Shown here: piece after piece, positions 31,095 to 34,445 of the stretch
How positions within the stretch are numbered: position 1 is the first letter of the stretch
How the letters are laid out: each line of letters begins with the position of its first letter
NCBI GenBank assembly: GCA_910577185.1
Contig: CAJTLR010000042.1
Location: 1-34,445, forward strand
Direction: 5' to 3'
DNA: 34,445 nt
DNA from: an uncultured Acetatifactor sp.
Lineage (GTDB): Bacteria > Bacillota > Clostridia > Lachnospirales > Lachnospiraceae
Position numbers and translations under genes: made by a program
Notes under the pieces: model-generated
Told to the model about the DNA's origin: nothing
The model's input: the letters and a program-made list of their open reading frames with translations, nothing else
Database searches by the model: none

Positions 31095-32600
31095 TCACTC
31101 TCCCGCATGAGAGATGCCAAGGATCTCAAGTTCTTTGTCGGTCATGCTGATTCCGCGGAGCATCAGGCGATTGCCGCGCAGGGATTCGATGGAGTTGATT
31201 CCCATACCGCCCATAAGCTCTTTGATTTCATGCCGCCAGGCATTCATCAGATTAATAAGACGCCTGCTGCCTGCATCGGGATCGAGACGTTCTACGAGTT
31301 CAGGGCGCTGGGTTGCGATTCCCCAGTTGCAATTACCGCTTTGACAAGTGCGGCAGAGATGACAGCCGAGAGCAAGCAGGGCTGCCGTTGCAATGTAGCA
31401 GGCATCAGCGCCCAGAGCGATGGCTTTTACCACATCCGCAGCGCTGCGGACAGACCCGCCCACAATAAGGGAAACATGATTACGAATGCCTTCCTCACGA
31501 AGCCGGCTGTCTACAGCCGCCAATGCAAGTTCAACAGGAATGCCTACATTGTCTCTGATACGGGTAGGCGCGGCGCCGGTACCGCCGCGGAAACCATCGA
31601 TGGCAATGATGTCCGCACCGCTTCTGGCGATGCCGCTGGCGATTGCCGCAATATTATGCACGGCGGCAACCTTTACAATGATGGGCTTTTTATATTCGGT
31701 GACCTCTTTTAATGAAAACACAAGTTGACAAAGGTCTTCAATGGAATAAATGTCGTGGTGGGGAGCCGGAGATATGGCATCCGAGCCCTGGGGAATCATG
31801 CGGGTGCGTGAAATGTCGCCGACAATCTTGTGGCCGGGCAGGTGTCCTCCGATACCGGGCTTTGCGCCCTGTCCCATTTTTATTTCGATGGCGGAGCCGG
31901 CTTTCAAATACTCTTCATGAACACCAAAACGGCCTGAGGCCACCTGGACAACGGTGTTCTTCCCATAGCAATAAAAGTCTTCATGCAGGCCGCCCTCGCC
32001 TGTATTATAGAAGATACCCAGTTCCTTTGCCGCACGTGCAAGGGAGGCGTGTGCATTGTAGCTGACAGAACCATAACTCATTGCCGAAAACAGGATTGGC
32101 ATGGATAGTTCCATTTGGGGAGGCAATTCATATTTTAATTTACCGTTTTGATAACGCTGGACTTTTTCAGGCTTTTTACCCAAGAACACACGGGTTTCCA
32201 TAGGCTCTCTCAGAGGATCTATGGGCGGATTGGTCACCTGGGAGGCATTGATTAAAATCTTATCCCAATAAACAGGCAGCGGTTTGGGATTGCCCATAGA
32301 GGACAGCAGTACGCCGCCTCTATTGGCCTGCCGGTAAATCTCTTTGATGGTTTCATTCTGCCAGTTTGCATTTTCCCGGAGGGTACAATCGCTTTTTACG
32401 ATTTTCAATGCTCTTGTGGGACAGAAGGATACACAACGCTGGCAATTGACGCATTTGGTTTCATCTGCCTCCATTACGTCCCGCTCTTTCCGAAAGGAGT
32501 GAACTTTGTTTGCGCATTGGCGTTCGCATATACGGCAGGCAGTACATCGTTCCGTGTTTCTGATTATTTCAAATTCGGGATAGACAAATTCCACACTCAT
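31095..32600 (-). CDS. Glutamate synthase FMN/ferredoxin subunit (GltB domain 2)
   Basis: A 501-residue catalytic subunit that uses reduced ferredoxin or a similar donor to turn 2-oxoglutarate and ammonia into glutamate. The N-terminus has two 4Fe-4S sites (Cys 19, 22, 25, 29 and Cys 50, 53, 56, 60). The TIM-barrel synthase domain follows, with AKPGIGGHLPGHK, DGFRGGTGAAPTRIRDN for FMN and 2-oxoglutarate binding, and a further iron-sulfur cysteine group in CHLCRTCQSGNCNWGIATQ. The start ATG shares one base with the stop of the glutaminase gene, so the two are translationally coupled. Confidence 0.9.
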   Translation of the reverse strand: MSVEFVYPEFEIIRNTERCTACRICERQCANKVHSFRKERDVMEADETKCVNCQRCVSFCPTRALKIVKSDCTLRENANWQNETIKEIYRQANRGGVLLSSMGNPKPLPVYWDKILINASQVTNPPIDPLREPMETRVFLGKKPEKVQRYQNGKLKYELPPQMELSMPILFSAMSYGSVSYNAHASLARAAKELGIFYNTGEGGLHEDFYCYGKNTVVQVASGRFGVHEEYLKAGSAIEIKMGQGAKPGIGGHLPGHKIVGDISRTRMIPQGSDAISPAPHHDIYSIEDLCQLVFSLKEVTEYKKPIIVKVAAVHNIAAIASGIARSGADIIAIDGFRGGTGAAPTRIRDNVGIPVELALAAVDSRLREEGIRNHVSLIVGGSVRSAADVVKAIALGADACYIATAALLALGCHLCRTCQSGNCNWGIATQRPELVERLDPDAGSRRLINLMNAWRHEIKELMGGMGINSIESLRGNRLMLRGISMTDKELEILGISHAGE

Positions 32601-33694
32601 CAAAACCCACCGTCCTTTACTTTGATAATGACAGGTTCTCCGCCTGCAGGAGCCCAGATATTTTCCGCCTGCGGTTCCATAGCCCGGACAGCGGCTTCTT
32701 CGCTGGCGATAAACACCATGTCATCCTTTTCGCCCACTACCATGGAACGCAGCTTCAGGCGGTCATTGAGAGCCATGAGACCGCCGTTGAATCCAAGGAC
32801 AATGGAAAAAGGCCCTGTAATCAGCAGACTGGGAAACATTGTCCGAAGATATGTATGCTTGTGCCTGTCTTCCGGATCCGTTTTCCCTTCGATGGTACTC
32901 CAGAAAGGTGCGGCAATTACACTTGCCGCTTCAGCGAGAGTGAGTTCCTGAACACGAATCAGATAATCCATTACATAGGTGATAACTTCCGTGTCTGTCT
33001 GCAGAGTGCATTTATATCCGAACATTTCTATAAAACGGCGGTTGGCATCATAGGAGGAAATCTCGCCATTGTGGACAACGGACCAGTCCAGCAGTGCAAA
33101 CGGATGAGCGCCGCCCCACCATCCGGGTGTGTTGGTAGGATATCGTCCATGGGCCGTCCAGGAGTACCCTTCATATTCTTCTAATCGATAAAATGTGCCC
33201 ACATCTTCCGGAAAACCCACAGCCTTAAAAGTACCCATGTTTTTGCCGCTGGAAAAAACATAGGCTCCTTTCAGTCCGGTGTTTATTTTCATCACGGTAC
33301 GGGCAACAAATTCTTTTTCGTCAAGCTGCAGATCGGCAAGCACGGACTTAAGAGGCGCGGCAAAGTATCGCCATATAATAGGCTCGTCGGTGATTGCCGG
33401 AATCTTGCGCGTGGGTATCCTTTCCGATTTTACAATTTCAAACTGTTCTTTTAAGAATGCTTCACAGTCTTTTCGTGTGGCACGCTGGTCAAAAAAAAGA
33501 TGTAATGCATAAAAATCCTTATACTCAGGATAAATGCCGTAACCGGCAAAACCGCCCCCAAGTCCGTTGGAACGGTCGTGCATGGGCTTCATGGCATTGG
33601 TGATCATCTCGCCGGACATTCGGTTTCCTTCACGGGAAATGACAGCGGCGATTGCACATCCGGAGGGGATTCGTACCTGGCCTTCCAGTTTCAT
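32600..33694 (-). CDS. Glutamate synthase class II glutamine amidotransferase subunit (GltB domain 1)
   Basis: A 364-residue Ntn-type amidotransferase that releases ammonia from glutamine for the synthase subunit. The nucleophile is Cys13 in SGCAIAAVIS, implying removal of a 12-residue propeptide as in larger GltB proteins. Further signatures are GGGFAGYGIYP, the GRYPTNTPGWWGGAHPFALL stretch with the substrate Arg, and VHNGEISSYDANRRF. The ATG at 33694 has AGGA seven bases upstream. It is the first gene of the five-gene nitrogen operon and sits behind the attenuator-like leader. Confidence 0.9.
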   Translation of the reverse strand: MKLEGQVRIPSGCAIAAVISREGNRMSGEMITNAMKPMHDRSNGLGGGFAGYGIYPEYKDFYALHLFFDQRATRKDCEAFLKEQFEIVKSERIPTRKIPAITDEPIIWRYFAAPLKSVLADLQLDEKEFVARTVMKINTGLKGAYVFSSGKNMGTFKAVGFPEDVGTFYRLEEYEGYSWTAHGRYPTNTPGWWGGAHPFALLDWSVVHNGEISSYDANRRFIEMFGYKCTLQTDTEVITYVMDYLIRVQELTLAEAASVIAAPFWSTIEGKTDPEDRHKHTYLRTMFPSLLITGPFSIVLGFNGGLMALNDRLKLRSMVVGEKDDMVFIASEEAAVRAMEPQAENIWAPAGGEPVIIKVKDGGF

Positions 33695-33714
33695 ATCAGT
33701 ATCCTGCCTTTCGG

Positions 33715-33786
33715 GAAAATAGAATAGAGCAAAGGCATTTATTTTGGCACAGATACTTGCTTGCACCAAAATGAACGCCTTTGCTC
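33715..33786 (-). terminator. Leader terminator of the glutamate synthase operon
   Basis: On the reverse strand a stem of about 21 bp with one G-U pair and one C/A mismatch (33786-33766 with 33747-33727) is followed by TATTCTATTTTC. An inner stem, GGTGCA-TGTGCC type, occupies the loop. It lies wholly within the untranslated leader, some 20 bases ahead of the start codon, so it acts as an attenuator rather than the end of a gene. Confidence 0.6.
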
Positions 33787-33789
33787 ATT
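33770..33789 (-). promoter_or_regulatory. Candidate ANTAR-binding hexaloop hairpin, glutamate synthase leader
   Basis: AATGAGC and GTTCATT form a 7-bp stem (one G-U) around the six-base loop AAAGGC, with A at position 1 and G at position 4 as in known ANTAR targets. It uses the same bases as the ascending arm of the terminator, so the two structures exclude each other. It begins at or next to the predicted transcription start. I could not identify the usual second hairpin. Confidence 0.55.
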
Positions 33790-33795
33790 TTCAGT

Positions 33796-33824
33796 ATCAT
33801 ACTCCGAAACCTGCATTTTGTCAA
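33796..33824 (-). promoter_or_regulatory. Promoter of the glutamate synthase operon
   Basis: On the reverse strand a perfect TTGACA (33824-33819) and TATGAT (33801-33796) are spaced by 17 bases. The transcript would start near 33789. Confidence 0.75.
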
Positions 33825-33933
33825 GGTGAAACTTAAAGTTCTATTTTGTGCAGGACGTTGCGAAAAAAAGTAACAGCTCGGATAGGCCGCTGGACTGTTA
33901 CAAAAAAGGCAGCCCGGAAAATGCAAAAAGGGG

Positions 33934-33962
33934 TTGACAAAGAAAACTTGCAGGTGTATAAC
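33934..33962 (+). promoter_or_regulatory. Promoter of glnN
   Basis: A perfect TTGACA at 33934-33939 and TATAAC at 33957-33962 are spaced by 17 bases. The start near 33969 gives a leader of about 150 bases. Confidence 0.75.
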
Positions 33963-33994
33963 TTAGGACATATAAAAAACAATCTTATATACGA

Positions 33995-34012
33995 AAAGGC
34001 AAAGACGTCTTT
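33995..34012 (+). promoter_or_regulatory. Candidate ANTAR-binding hexaloop hairpin, glnN leader
   Basis: AAAGGC and GTCTTT form a 6-bp stem (one G-U) around the six-base loop AAAGAC, with A1 and G4. It overlaps the ascending arm of the glnN leader terminator. Upstream, ATATAA (33970-33975) and TTATAT (33985-33990) form another stem, but with a nine-base loop, so it is not a clear second ANTAR hairpin. Confidence 0.55.
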
Positions 34013-34057
34013 CAGGCTGCAGCATTTGTGTCTGCCATGAAAGGCGTCTTGTTTTTT
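34002..34057 (+). terminator. Leader terminator upstream of glnN
   Basis: AAGACGTCTTTCA (34002-34014) pairs with TGAAAGGCGTCTT (34038-34050) over 13 positions with one G-U, an inner GGC/GCC extends it, and GTTTTTT follows. It lies in the untranslated leader about 60 bases before the start codon, the placement of a regulated attenuator. Confidence 0.8.
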
Positions 34058-34119
34058 GTATAAAGGGAGGAAACACATAGGCAAACAGAGGAAGCCGGAA
34101 CTGCAAAGGAGAGTATATT

Positions 34120-34445
34120 ATGGAAACAGTAAAAGATTATTTTGGAAGCCTGGTATTCGATGACAGAGTCATGAAAGCCACTTTATCGGATCAGGTCTAT
34201 GCGTCCCTGAAAAAGACCATCGACCAGGGAACCGAGCTTGACATCGGCGTAGCCCATGGGGTGGCCATGGCAATGAGAGAGTGGGCGCTGTCCAAAGGCG
34301 CGACTCATTTTACACACTGGTTTCAGCCGCTGACCGGTATAACGGCAGAAAAACATGACAGTTTCATCACGCCCTCCCCTGACGGCGGTGTGATCATGGA
34401 TTTTTCGGGCAAAGAGTTGATCAAGGGTGAGCCGGACGCCTCTTC
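34120..34445 (+). CDS. glnN: Glutamine synthetase type III, N-terminal part (runs off the window)
   Basis: Only the first 108 codons are present. They match the conserved start of GSIII: SLVFDDRVMKATL, VAMAMREWALSKGATHFTHW, then FQPLTG, TAEKHDSFI and SGKELIKGEPDASS. The full protein is normally about 700 residues and forms a large cytoplasmic oligomer. The ATG at 34120 has AAGGAG eight bases upstream. The gene is transcribed away from the glutamate synthase operon and has its own promoter and attenuator. Its presence beside a GSI gene gives this organism two unrelated-length glutamine synthetases at one locus. Confidence 0.92.
   Translation, partial: METVKDYFGSLVFDDRVMKATLSDQVYASLKKTIDQGTELDIGVAHGVAMAMREWALSKGATHFTHWFQPLTGITAEKHDSFITPSPDGGVIMDFSGKELIKGEPDAS

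Noticed and set aside
33970..33990. First (P1) ANTAR hairpin of the glnN leader
   Set aside because: The stem is 6 bp, but its loop has nine bases and no G at position 4, so it does not meet the ANTAR target pattern.
1..34445. CRISPR array, tRNA or rRNA genes, insertion sequence or prophage
   Set aside because: No regularly spaced repeats, no cloverleaf or rRNA signatures, and no transposase, integrase or phage protein were seen in reading both strands.

Overview
The window looks like the chromosome of a gut-type anaerobic Firmicute, most likely a Lachnospiraceae/Clostridium-cluster XIVa organism. The reasons are strong AGGAGG ribosome binding sites, LplB/LplC-type sugar permeases without their own ATPase, YesM/AraC-type regulators, a non-discriminating archaeal-type AspRS, a ferredoxin-type split glutamate synthase, an ANTAR nitrogen regulator and a type III glutamine synthetase. 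No tRNA, rRNA, CRISPR array, phage gene or intact insertion sequence was seen. Family assignments come from reading the translated sequence by eye; no database was searched.

Layout. (1) 1-2520: a small forward operon (DUF5655, DUF2200, AspRS) with a promoter and a terminator. (2) 2539-12704, reverse strand: a carbohydrate operon, read from 12704 downward as LplB permease, LplC permease, solute-binding lipoprotein, Gfo/Idh/MocA oxidoreductase, two-domain alpha/beta hydrolase, NagB-like deaminase and NagA. Two terminator-like hairpins follow, then a second Gfo/Idh/MocA oxidoreductase. (3) 13034-15541, forward: a membrane-anchored AraC-type regulator, divergent from that operon. (4) 15649-17091, reverse: a cysteine-type sulfatase with no signal peptide. 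(5) 17276-23656, forward: a second LplB/LplC/lipoprotein importer, a terminator, then a YesM-type histidine kinase and AraC-type response regulator. (6) 23687-25013: AI-2E-family membrane protein. (7) 25014-27235: an unusual stretch with a perfect consensus promoter that leads into no gene (candidate structured RNA), a convergent AraC regulator and a frameshifted LacI-family remnant. (8) 27236-28207: S1-domain RNA-binding protein. (9) 28393-34445: a nitrogen-assimilation locus. The reverse operon encodes glutaminase domain, ferredoxin/FMN synthase domain, GXGXG domain, glutamine synthetase I and an ANTAR antiterminator. A divergent glutamine synthetase III runs off the window edge.

How the parts may work together. 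Regions 2-5 look like a locus for importing and breaking down a decorated, sulfated amino sugar or oligosaccharide: two importers, a cytoplasmic sulfatase, an esterase-like hydrolase, two NAD(P)-type oxidoreductases and the GlcNAc-6-P to fructose-6-P pair. No recognisable glycoside hydrolase is present, so the oxidoreductases may take part in bond cleavage; this is inference.

The strongest regulatory observation is in region 9. Both divergent leaders, upstream of the glutamate synthase operon and upstream of glnN, carry a near-consensus promoter and a terminator-like hairpin. In each, a short hairpin with a six-base AAAGRC loop (A at loop position 1, G at position 4) overlaps the ascending arm of the terminator. 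That matches the known ANTAR-protein RNA target, and an ANTAR gene lies at the end of the operon, which suggests a self-contained antitermination circuit.
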